Shown here one piece after another: positions 1 through 6,675 of a DNA stretch of 16,442 nt (position 1 is its first letter; every line of letters starts with the position of its first letter). Source of the DNA: Cyclobacteriaceae bacterium (lineage in GTDB: Bacteria > Bacteroidota > Bacteroidia > Cytophagales > Cyclobacteriaceae); contig JANYDR010000088.1 of NCBI GenBank assembly GCA_025363495.1, positions 1-16,442 on the forward strand. Reading direction: 5' to 3'. The notes beneath the pieces are model-generated. The model was not told where the DNA came from, searched no databases, and saw only the letters and a program-made list of their open reading frames with translations. The position numbers were made by a program, and so were the translations under genes.

Positions 1-2
1 GA

Positions 3-113
3 AATGCTTCCAGTATCCTGGTAAAGACAATTATTGAAGGAGATGCGATGAGTGGTACTACTACTGTTGGGCAGTTTGGATCATTCCCGATTAAGGCGAC
101 GAGAGCGAAATAA
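3..113 (+). CDS. 3' end of an unidentified gene (C-terminal 36 residues)
   Basis: An open frame enters from the left edge and ends at TAA 111-113. The visible 36 residues include a Gly/Thr/Ser-rich stretch, GDAMSGTTTVGQFGSFPI, and finish ATRAK. The alternating small and hydrophobic residues suggest a beta-rich end. The pattern MSGT-x-x-VG-x-FGSFP followed by ATR resembles, from memory, the C-terminal beta domain found on some exported amidohydrolases and hypothetical proteins of Bacteroidota; this is a weak analogy and no function is assigned. The other two forward frames are closed by stops at 22-24 and 35-37, which supports this frame. The 5' part lies outside the window. Confidence 0.45.
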   Translation, partial: NASSILVKTIIEGDAMSGTTTVGQFGSFPIKATRAK

Positions 114-256
114 CCACTTCTTAAGCGGGAAAAGCTAACTATACTTTCTTTTCTTTGTTGTGTTTGCCTTTGGCGGTAATTCTAAGACCCGGACGGGATT
201 CCAAGTCCTGTTGGGAAAACCATATTCCGACTGACCTAAGCTGAAATAAAAAATCC

Positions 257-540
257 TTTGCCACGGATGACACGGATTTCCACTGATGAGCAGCTTCGCT
301 GCTCATCTTTCATATTTATACTTAGTCGATCATTCAATGACCACGGATGCAGCAAGTTGCTTAGCGCTCTAAAAAAATCAGTAGCTGGTTGATAAACTCG
401 ACTGCTCAAAATAATCATCTTCCCATTCTGTAACCTAAACCTTAAGTTGATGAACGCGGCGAAGCGGCGAATCCGTGGCCTTTATTCTAGTTTGGCTGTA
501 TTTTGTACTATCCGTGAAAATCCGTGCCATCCGTGGCAAA
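257..540. repeat. Inverted-repeat element with CCACGGAT termini
   Basis: The ends are 23 bp inverted repeats with one mismatch: TTTGCCACGGATGACACGGA at 257-276 (arm continues to 279), mirrored at 518-540. A second inner pair, CCACGGAT at 341-348 and ATCCGTGG at 471-478, is nested inside. Just inside the left arm is a perfect hairpin with a 10 bp stem, GATGAGCAGC 285-294 and GCTGCTCATC 298-307, loop TTC. No credible gene is seen inside; the only longish frame lacks any recognisable domain and spans the repeat arm. Repeats of this type are dispersed in many Bacteroidota genomes; that is background knowledge, and no other copy of this exact element is in the window, though the cluster at 10626-11325 uses the same words. 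Confidence 0.7.
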
Positions 541-660
541 ATTTCTTTCGTTGTTAGATTTAGGTAGAATGACACTAATTTTCACAGATAAGGAAACAAA
601 AAAATGCGATCGATTAAATTACCTCTGATTGGCAGTGATGGTTGAATGATTTTCAAGTAA

Positions 661-694
661 AGCAAAAAAGTCTCAACAATTAAGTCGAGACTTT
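661..694 (-). terminator. Rho-independent terminator of the tRNA-Ala gene
   Basis: Read on the - strand, the transcript leaving the tRNA meets AAAGTCTC (694-687), a 12 nt loop and GAGACTTT (674-667), a perfect 8 bp stem that continues into a run of T residues. It begins 3 nt beyond the tRNA discriminator base. Confidence 0.75.
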
Positions 695-696
695 CG

Positions 697-770
697 TGGA
701 GAATAACGGATTCGAACCGATGACCTCTTCCATGCCATGGAAGCGCTCTAGCCAGCTGAGCTAATCCCCC
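697..770 (-). tRNA. tRNA-Ala with GGC anticodon
   Basis: The - strand folds into a 74 nt cloverleaf. The acceptor stem is GGGGGAT / ATTCTCC and includes the G3:U70 wobble pair that marks alanine tRNAs. The D stem is GCTC/GAGC, the anticodon stem CTTCC/GGAAG with loop ATGGCAT (anticodon GGC, U33 present), and the T arm is ATCGG-TTCGAAT-CCGTT. The T stem has a mismatch, U50 opposite U64. The 3' CCA is not encoded: the discriminator A is followed by CGA, so CCA must be added after transcription. A perfect-stem terminator follows immediately. Confidence 0.93.
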
Positions 771-774
771 TTTT

Positions 775-806
775 GATCAATAGACAACTATCAGGTTTGC
801 AAAAAA
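775..806 (-). promoter_or_regulatory. Possible tRNA-Ala promoter
   Basis: On the - strand upstream of the tRNA, TTTTTTG (806-800) lies 17 nt before TATTGATC (782-775), which ends 4 nt from the mature 5' end. The spacing suits a primary sigma factor, but the match to either the TTTG/TAnnTTTG or the classic consensus is only partial. Confidence 0.3.
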
Positions 807-903
807 GATTTCAATGTTTGCAGGAAACTTTGCCTATTGTCCATTGTCAACTGCCTACTTGAATACTAATCTCAAATATATTTCAAAAATACTAAGAGAC
901 AAA

Positions 904-2574
904 CTATCCAATCTTCACTGGCTCACGATGCCCAACCCACGTAAACCTCTTAGTCACATACTCAGGATTTGTAAACGATGCATTTCCGGATGGATTACCC
1001 CCTGTTACATGATAATCAGAAAACGCTGCATTCTGATTCATATAAATGCCTCCAGTTAGATTGAATGATACGGGTGTTGCCGCCAATGACATCTCGTCGG
1101 CGATCTTTTCCTTTATTGTGTCATCTGTTGAATATGCTCCGCAAGAGATTGCTCCATGTTTTTGCGCCATTTCTTTCGCCAAGGCAATCGACTGATCAGT
1201 ATTTTTGGTTTTGATCAATAAGGCGATAGGACCGAAAAGCTCTTTGCTGAAAATTTCTTTTTGAGAGGCATCTACCTCTACAACAACCGGTGTTACCAAT
1301 CGAGCATTTTTGAATTGGGAATTTTCAAATACACGTGATTTCAACCATACCTTTCCAGGAAGCTTTTCTGCTTCGAGAACGCGTTCGCTTGTTTTTTTAT
1401 TTTGAACTGCACCTAACACAAACGGACCTGCCTTCGGGTTATCTACAAGACCATTAAGATTATCGACAAATTTCCGGGCAAACTGATCAAACGAAATTTT
1501 GCCAGCCGGAGTATTGATTCCACCTTCGGGGATATAAAAATTCTGCGGGGCCGTACACATCTGACCGCTATAGAGATTAACGGAGAAGGCAAGATTGGCA
1601 GCAGCCTTATCTGCATCGTCCACTGAATCAAGAATGACAGAATTGACTCCAGTTTTTTCTGTAAAGACAATTTTTCCCGGCAACGATTCGAGGTAAGAAC
1701 CGAACAACGAATTGCCTGTATAATCAATAAGCTTGACGTCCGGATTCTCAGCCAATTGTTTTGTAATCATTTTATCAAATGTGTCTACTCCGAGTTGACA
1801 GATTGCCGGATCAAGATTGTTTTCAATCAATACTTTCTGAATCTCTGCTACCACAATAGCAATCGGCAGAATAGCGCCGGGATGTGGTTTTACAATTACT
1901 GGATTACCTGTTATAAGACTTCCGTAAATTCCGGTCACTGAATTCCATGTCGGAAAAGTTGAGCAGCCGATAACAACAGAAACACCCTTTGGTACTGCCC
2001 GCCATTCTTTTTTCAACTGAACATTAAACTTCCCCATAGGCTTGTCCCAGATTGCTGCCGAAGGAAAGCGGGTAAGTTCTTCATAACCGGCTGCTATTGC
2101 CTCCAGCGCACGATCTGCCGCATGAGGACCCGAAGCCTGGAACGCCATCATGTATCCCTGACCAGTTGTATGCATAGTGGCATATGCGATTTCAAAAAAT
2201 CTATTTTTTACTCTGTCGAGCGACTCTATTAATATACCGGCGCGATCTTTAGCACTAACTTTTCTCCAGACATGAAAAGCCTTGTCTGATCTTTCAACCA
2301 ATGTTGATGCAGAAAAAATTGGGTAAGAAATTTTCAATGCCTCTTGCAGATAGGGTGACTCCTCCTGCCCCGCCCATCCTTCAGGTGAAGGTTGATTCAA
2401 CTCCTCAAATTTCCTTCCAAGAGAGGCTTTAAATTTTTCCTGTCCTAAGGTATCCGCAGTATCCCCATAAACGGCCGGCGACGGTTGTTCCGCATAGGCA
2501 GCATAAAATGTACGGGCATGGATGGCATCAATGGCTTTCTTTAATGCAGCCTCGTGTTTTTCGAAAAGTGACAT
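904..2574 (-). CDS. paaN: PaaN-type aldehyde dehydrogenase (phenylacetic acid degradation protein family)
   Basis: A 556-residue aldehyde dehydrogenase superfamily protein resembling PaaN proteins that lack the C-terminal MaoC hydratase domain (the shorter, TIGR02288-like type). The fold landmarks are present in order: FPTWNS with the oxyanion-type Asn211, VKPHPGA around Lys229 for the cofactor, FTEKTG with Glu306, GQMCTAPQ with catalytic Cys340, and KELFGPI near 445-450. The family has been proposed to act on the ring-opened CoA intermediate of phenylacetate breakdown, oxidising an aldehyde with NAD(P); the actual substrate here is unknown. There is no signal peptide, so it should be cytoplasmic. 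No other paa genes are in the window. It follows the DUF4197 gene by 16 bp on the same strand, which suggests co-transcription. The ATG start at 2574 gives the normal family N-terminus. Confident in the family, less in the pathway. Confidence 0.85.
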   Translation of the reverse strand: MSLFEKHEAALKKAIDAIHARTFYAAYAEQPSPAVYGDTADTLGQEKFKASLGRKFEELNQPSPEGWAGQEESPYLQEALKISYPIFSASTLVERSDKAFHVWRKVSAKDRAGILIESLDRVKNRFFEIAYATMHTTGQGYMMAFQASGPHAADRALEAIAAGYEELTRFPSAAIWDKPMGKFNVQLKKEWRAVPKGVSVVIGCSTFPTWNSVTGIYGSLITGNPVIVKPHPGAILPIAIVVAEIQKVLIENNLDPAICQLGVDTFDKMITKQLAENPDVKLIDYTGNSLFGSYLESLPGKIVFTEKTGVNSVILDSVDDADKAAANLAFSVNLYSGQMCTAPQNFYIPEGGINTPAGKISFDQFARKFVDNLNGLVDNPKAGPFVLGAVQNKKTSERVLEAEKLPGKVWLKSRVFENSQFKNARLVTPVVVEVDASQKEIFSKELFGPIALLIKTKNTDQSIALAKEMAQKHGAISCGAYSTDDTIKEKIADEMSLAATPVSFNLTGGIYMNQNAAFSDYHVTGGNPSGNASFTNPEYVTKRFTWVGHREPVKIG

Positions 2575-2590
2575 AGGTTATTTATTAGTT

Positions 2591-3316
2591 CTATTTCTGA
2601 GCACCAAAAACTTTTTTCAATAATTCAGTAGTTCTTTCCAAAGGATTATCGCGGATCTTTTTTTCTTCAGCAGCAATCATAAAGAAAAGTCCATCCATTG
2701 CCTTGCCGGTGGCATACTCATTTAAATCAGGATTTACTTTTTCTACCAAAGGAATCTTATTATAGGTTGTAATAAGATCACCATAATATTTCGTCGCGCT
2801 TACTTTGTCCAATGAGTTTTGAATCACGGGCTTAAATTTATCTTTCAATTGAGGGGAAGTGGTGCGTTTCAAAAACTGTGTTGCTGCATCCGGTTGTCCT
2901 TTTAAGATTGCCCATGCGTCATCAATTGTCATTTGCTTGATTGCGTTGATAAAGATTGGCTTTGCTTCTTTCGCAGCATCTTCTGCCCCGCGGTTCAATG
3001 TAAGCACAAACTTATCCACCTGATCCCCCAGGCCTACCTGACGCAAACGATCTTCGACTTTTTTTACATCCGGAGGAAACGGAATTTTTATGGAAGGATT
3101 TTTAAAATAACCATCAACCTGGGTAAGCATATCCGAACTATTGGACGTCCCTTTCACCAGTGCTTCCCGGAGGCCATCCGCTACTTCTGCAGCTGTTGGC
3201 GTTGCCGATCCGCCTTGCAATTTCTTCTTGGCATCCTGCAAAGCTTTGTTAAGATTAAGTTGTGCCGATGCATATCCTGAAATTATCACGAACCCGATAA
3301 GAATCAATTTTTTCAT
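2591..3316 (-). CDS. DUF4197 family exported protein
   Basis: A 241-residue protein recognised as DUF4197, a family of unknown biochemical function common in Bacteroidota and Proteobacteria. It starts with a short basic and hydrophobic signal peptide (about residues 1-18, ending SGYASA before Gln19), so it is predicted to be exported to the periplasm. The body is mostly helical and charged, with the family-like segments LREALVKGTSNS (49-60), the IKIPFPPDVKKVEDRLRQVG stretch (76-95) and TIDDAWAILKGQPDAATQFL (130-149). The C-terminus, near AMDGLFFMIAAEEKKIRDNP (206-225), also fits. Its stop is 16 bp before the paaN start and both run on the - strand, so they probably share a transcript; no functional link is known to me. 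The ATG at 3316 is chosen because it gives the complete signal peptide. Confidence 0.85.
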   Translation of the reverse strand: MKKLILIGFVIISGYASAQLNLNKALQDAKKKLQGGSATPTAAEVADGLREALVKGTSNSSDMLTQVDGYFKNPSIKIPFPPDVKKVEDRLRQVGLGDQVDKFVLTLNRGAEDAAKEAKPIFINAIKQMTIDDAWAILKGQPDAATQFLKRTTSPQLKDKFKPVIQNSLDKVSATKYYGDLITTYNKIPLVEKVNPDLNEYATGKAMDGLFFMIAAEEKKIRDNPLERTTELLKKVFGAQK

Positions 3317-3470
3317 GTTTTTAGCATTGATGTACTGAACGTTGTTTGGATTGAAATTTCCAATTCATTTAGATTCCTAACTTCTAAACCTTATGGGTTA
3401 TTGTATTGAAGTCCTCCATTTTTCATTCTTTAATTTTTCATTATTAAGTGCAAGTTATAAAAAGTCCAAC

Positions 3471-4742
3471 TTAAGATCGCACCAGTGTTTCAGAATTGAT
3501 TTCCGCTATAGTACGGCAACCAGCAAGACCCATTGTAAGATCAAAATCGGTTAGCAAATTTTGTATTACTTCCCCTACTCCGGCCTCTCCGGCGATGGTA
3601 AGTCCATAGACATAAGGTCTTCCGACACAAACAGCTTTTGCCCCCAACGCCAATGCTTTAAACATATCAGCACCTCCACGAATGCCGCTATCCATTAACA
3701 CAGGCACTTGACCACTTACTGCTTTTACAATTCCGGGAAGGGCTTCGAATGTACTGATCGCACCATCTACCTGTCTTCCTCCATGATTGGAAACGATAAT
3801 GCCATCAATACCGTGGTCCATCGCAAGCTTCGCATCATCAGGATGAAGAATTCCTTTTACTAGAATTGGAAGTTTGGTGTGCTTTCTCAAAAATGCCAGG
3901 TCACTCCATGTTAGTGCAGGATTTGAATAAATAGCGGTGAACTTCCTCACAGCTTTCACAGGCCTTCCGGAACGTAGTTTGCTAATGAATCCATTTCCAG
4001 GATATGCCCTTACCATTTTGATAAGTCCCGCCAGGGAGTCGATTGTAATCTTTTGCGATGGAGGTGCAGACAAATCAGGTTCATCCATCAATCGCTGAAA
4101 TACCGGATCAGAAGTATATTGTGCAATTCCCTTTCCTTCAAGAAACGGAAGATAGGCAATATCAAGATCGCGAGTTCTCCAGCCAAGCAATGTTGTGTCA
4201 AGCGTTACAGCGATTGCTAAACATCCACATTTTTCTGCGCGCTCAACCAAACTTGCTACAAGATCATTGGATTTGCTCCAGTATAACTGAAACCATCTTG
4301 TACCCATGCCCATCGCAGCAGCCACTTCTTCCATGGGTTTGCTGGCCTGGTTACTAAATATATATGGAACATTCCCGGCAGCGGCAGCTTTACCCACAGC
4401 GACATCTGCTTCAGGATGCACCATTTCAAGAACACCAACGGGAGATAATATTAATGGCGATGAAAATTTTTGCCCGAATAATTCCACACTTGCATCACGC
4501 TGACTAACATCCCGTAACATACGTGGTACGATATTATACTTTTCAAAAGCAGAACGATTGGATACAACAGTACTCTCAAGCCCTGCCCCACCGGCGATGT
4601 AGGCAAAGGCCTCGGCACTCATCAACTTCCGGGCCTTCTCTTCGAGTTTATGCCAATCGATTGGAATCTGAGAGTGAACTCCAGCGAAACCGTTTAAATA
4701 AATTTCGCGTTGTCGCTCCGTTCGTATGATAGGTTTGTTCAT
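3471..4742 (-). CDS. FMN-dependent alpha-hydroxy-acid oxidase, lactate 2-monooxygenase-like
   Basis: A 423-residue protein of the FMN-dependent alpha-hydroxy-acid oxidising family. These cytoplasmic TIM-barrel enzymes oxidise L-2-hydroxyacids such as lactate; monooxygenase members give acetate and CO2, oxidase or dehydrogenase members give pyruvate. Visible landmarks: AFAYIAGGAG with Tyr48, SPVG (100-103), WFQLYW (150-155), LVKGI with the flavin-contacting Lys296, VSNHGGRQ with the catalytic base His320 and Arg323, DSGIRGG (351-357) and GRPYVYG (375-381) for FMN phosphate. The stretch GWRTRDLDIAYLPF (187-200) followed by SDPVF recalls lactate 2-monooxygenases rather than plain lactate oxidases; this is from memory. 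A 20-residue N-terminal extension precedes the usual start of the fold. The gene stands alone, divergent from cinA across a palindromic repeat. Substrate not proven. Confidence 0.88.
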   Translation of the reverse strand: MNKPIIRTERQREIYLNGFAGVHSQIPIDWHKLEEKARKLMSAEAFAYIAGGAGLESTVVSNRSAFEKYNIVPRMLRDVSQRDASVELFGQKFSSPLILSPVGVLEMVHPEADVAVGKAAAAGNVPYIFSNQASKPMEEVAAAMGMGTRWFQLYWSKSNDLVASLVERAEKCGCLAIAVTLDTTLLGWRTRDLDIAYLPFLEGKGIAQYTSDPVFQRLMDEPDLSAPPSQKITIDSLAGLIKMVRAYPGNGFISKLRSGRPVKAVRKFTAIYSNPALTWSDLAFLRKHTKLPILVKGILHPDDAKLAMDHGIDGIIVSNHGGRQVDGAISTFEALPGIVKAVSGQVPVLMDSGIRGGADMFKALALGAKAVCVGRPYVYGLTIAGEAGVGEVIQNLLTDFDLTMGLAGCRTIAEINSETLVRS

Positions 4743-4760
4743 CGTACTAAGTTACAATAA

Positions 4761-4863
4761 AATGGTAATCGTTGGTCGGTAATCTGTAATCTGTAAACGG
4801 TAATCAGCGTGTGCCACCGATCACCGAATACTGATCAACGATTACCGATTACAGATTACCATT
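4761..4863. repeat. Multi-register palindrome of GGTAATC units between divergent genes
   Basis: The 103 bp block consists of repeated 7-mers GGTAATC and TGTAATC on the left and their complements on the right. Two different exact pairings are possible: AATGGTAATC 4761-4770 with GATTACCATT 4854-4863, and the 14 bp GGTAATCTGTAATC 4778-4791 with GATTACAGATTACC 4847-4860. A third near-match pairs the left GGTAATCGTTGGTC with a complement around 4834-4846. Alternative hairpins can therefore form. The block sits between the starts of the oxidase gene and cinA. Confidence 0.75.
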
Positions 4864-4870
4864 CCTTAAC

Positions 4871-4878
4871 TATATTTG
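4871..4878 (+). promoter_or_regulatory. Likely cinA promoter -7 box
   Basis: TATATTTG is an exact match to the Bacteroidota -7 consensus TAnnTTTG and lies 17 nt before the cinA ATG. No clear -33 TTTG box is seen; that position falls within the right arm of the palindrome, so the repeat could affect expression. Confidence 0.45.
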
Positions 4879-4895
4879 CGCCCTAATTCTCCTCA

Positions 4896-6143
4896 ATGAA
4901 AACAATTCTTGCAGAACTCCTCACGATCGGTGATGAAATACTCTATGGACAGATTGTAGACACTAACTCGCAGTGGATGAGTGTGGAACTCAGCAAAATT
5001 GGGATAAAAGTAATCCGCAAGACTTCCATTGGCGACCGCGAAGATGAAATTCTCACCGCTTTCGCGGAAGCGGAAAAGCGCGCGGATATTGTGCTGATCA
5101 CCGGCGGACTAGGACCCACCAGCGATGATATTACAAAACCATGCCTTGCGAAGTATTTTGACTGTGAACTCAAAATACATGCGGAGGCATTGGCCGAAGT
5201 AACTGAATTTTTTGTCAGCCGTGGACGTGAAATAACGGAGATCAATCGTCAGCAAGCAGCGTTGCCGGTATGTTGTACTAAAATTACAAATCCTATCGGC
5301 ACTGCTCCCGGAATGTGGTTTGAGAAAAATGGAAAGGTATTTATGTCCATGCCGGGAGTGCCGCACGAGATGAAGCGAATGATGACAGAACAAGTCATCC
5401 CTAAATTATTGCAGACGTATAAGATGCCAACCATTATCCACAAGGTAATTCGCACCGTGGGCATCGGGGAATCATTTTTAGCAGAAAAAATTTCTTTCTG
5501 GGAAAAGTCATTGCCAAGACATATCGGGTTGGCTTACCTTCCAAGCTTAGGTGAGGTGAAGCTGCGTCTTACCGGAATGGGTGATTCTGCAGAAAATCTT
5601 CAAGCCGAAATTGATGCGCTTTCCGAAAAACTTAACCCCTTTGCCGGAGAGTACATCTACGGTTATGGTGATGACCCATTAGAAGTTGTAATTGGAAACA
5701 CTCTTCGTAATAAAAGATTGACATTATCTGTAGCGGAAAGCTGTACTGGTGGATACCTATCTCATCTCATCACCAGCGTACCCGGATGCTCTGATTATTT
5801 TCTCGGTAGCATGATACCGTATGATTATCAAATCAAGATGCGTCAACTTGGAGTAAAACCGGAGACGTTGGAAAAATATGGTGCGGTGAGTGAACCTACT
5901 ATTATTGAAATGGCCAACATAGTTCGGGCAAAATTCAATACTGATATTGGTGTATCTACAAGCGGTATCGCCGGCCCCGGTGGTGCAACTCCTGATAAAC
6001 CAGTTGGAACTGTTTGGATCGCTTATTCCGACAAGTACCATACTGTTACTAAGAAATTGCAGTTAAGTAAAGACCGGGGAATCAACATCCGGTTGGCATC
6101 TGCAGCGGTACTGAATTTAATTCGACTGAGTTTGCCGAAGTAG
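4896..6143 (+). CDS. cinA: CinA family protein (NMN deamidase-related)
   Basis: A complete two-domain CinA of 415 residues. Residues 1-170 form the MoaB/MogA-like domain, with IGDEILYGQIVDTNS (11-25), ITGGLGPTSDD (68-78) and MPGVPHEM (152-159). A middle segment follows, and residues about 265-415 form the CinA C-terminal deamidase domain with SVAESCTGG (278-286), GAVS (329-332) and TSGIAGPGG (356-364). The C-terminal domain in characterised bacterial CinA/PncC proteins hydrolyses nicotinamide mononucleotide to nicotinate mononucleotide in pyridine nucleotide recycling; the N-terminal domain has ADP-ribose pyrophosphatase activity in some members. Competence induction is not implied. Cytoplasmic. 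A TATATTTG box 17 nt upstream supports the start. Its last 27 bp overlap the end of a convergent gene, with no terminator between. Confidence 0.95.
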   Translation: MKTILAELLTIGDEILYGQIVDTNSQWMSVELSKIGIKVIRKTSIGDREDEILTAFAEAEKRADIVLITGGLGPTSDDITKPCLAKYFDCELKIHAEALAEVTEFFVSRGREITEINRQQAALPVCCTKITNPIGTAPGMWFEKNGKVFMSMPGVPHEMKRMMTEQVIPKLLQTYKMPTIIHKVIRTVGIGESFLAEKISFWEKSLPRHIGLAYLPSLGEVKLRLTGMGDSAENLQAEIDALSEKLNPFAGEYIYGYGDDPLEVVIGNTLRNKRLTLSVAESCTGGYLSHLITSVPGCSDYFLGSMIPYDYQIKMRQLGVKPETLEKYGAVSEPTIIEMANIVRAKFNTDIGVSTSGIAGPGGATPDKPVGTVWIAYSDKYHTVTKKLQLSKDRGINIRLASAAVLNLIRLSLPK

Positions 6144-6671
6144 CTTGGAATCCAATTCATCCGGCTTTCTTAGCCAGGATGAGATTGATACGTTCGGCTG
6201 TATTTTTAAAAGAAACGTATCAACCGGCTGGCGATCTTGCTCTACTAATCTGTCGCCAGTAGCGAGCACCAAATAATCACCAGCAGTCGCAAATAAGGTC
6301 ATCGTATCGGTCTCGTATGTAATCGCTACCCGATGAGCTGCTCTTTGCGTGATGTCCGAATGTATCAGTTCAAATTGATGCGAGGCAAAAGAAACCGGGC
6401 GACCTAATGAATCCTTTAAACCCGGTATCACATTCTTTAGTTCGTTTACAAACAGTCCGATAGAAAACCCAACTTTATAGTGAAGGGAGTTTGCTTTTGG
6501 ATTATTTGCAACTAGTTCTTGTAAGGTTCTGAATTTATTTTCCGTGTTGTAAGCCTGTGCCTGCAATTGAAATTCAATAAAAGATTCATCAAAAACATTC
6601 CTTTCAAAGTTTCCCGTGGAGGAAGAATCGATTTCCTGTTTTAAAACAATTCTTACAAGAGCCTGAGTCAT
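6117..6671 (-). CDS. Uncharacterised 184-residue protein downstream of the dioxygenase
   Basis: I do not recognise this protein. The start at 6671 (MTQALVRIVL) lies 4 nt after the dioxygenase stop, which points to translational coupling; an in-frame ATG at 6728 would overlap the dioxygenase by about 53 bp and add no signal peptide, so it was not used. The protein has no signal peptide, membrane segment or cysteine. The N-terminal part carries a charged stretch (NVFDESFIEFQLQAQAYNTE, 25-44). The middle (VGFSIGLFVNELKNVIPGL, 67-85) is more hydrophobic, and the second half has alternating strand-like segments such as HRVAITYE and DTMTLFATAGDYLVLATGDR. The stop overlaps cinA by 27 bp in convergent orientation. 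Its tight spacing suggests a role linked to the dioxygenase, but nothing more can be said. Confidence 0.7.
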   Translation of the reverse strand: MTQALVRIVLKQEIDSSSTGNFERNVFDESFIEFQLQAQAYNTENKFRTLQELVANNPKANSLHYKVGFSIGLFVNELKNVIPGLKDSLGRPVSFASHQFELIHSDITQRAAHRVAITYETDTMTLFATAGDYLVLATGDRLVEQDRQPVDTFLLKIQPNVSISSWLRKPDELDSKLLRQTQSN

Positions 6672-6675
6672 TTGA

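Larger units (their letters stand above)
114..696. other. Gene-free interval left of the tRNA
   Basis: This stretch lies between the leftmost partial gene and the 3' end of the tRNA. It holds the inverted-repeat element at 257-540 and the tRNA terminator at 661-694. In 114-256 and 541-660 I see no gene, RNA or clear hairpin of note; both are ordinary AT-rich spacer. Confidence 0.6.

Noticed and set aside
236..418. A 60-codon - strand frame in the left element
   Set aside because: It reads through a perfect hairpin and a repeat arm, with no recognisable motif.
3317..3470. Regulatory RNA or small gene in the gap between the DUF4197 gene and the oxidase gene
   Set aside because: Only AT-rich spacer with repeated AATGAAAAAT-like words on the - strand; no stem or promoter box stood out.
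4761..4863. CRISPR-like array of GGTAATC units
   Set aside because: Units are only 7 bp, spacing is irregular, there are no unique spacers, and the right half is the inverted complement of the left.
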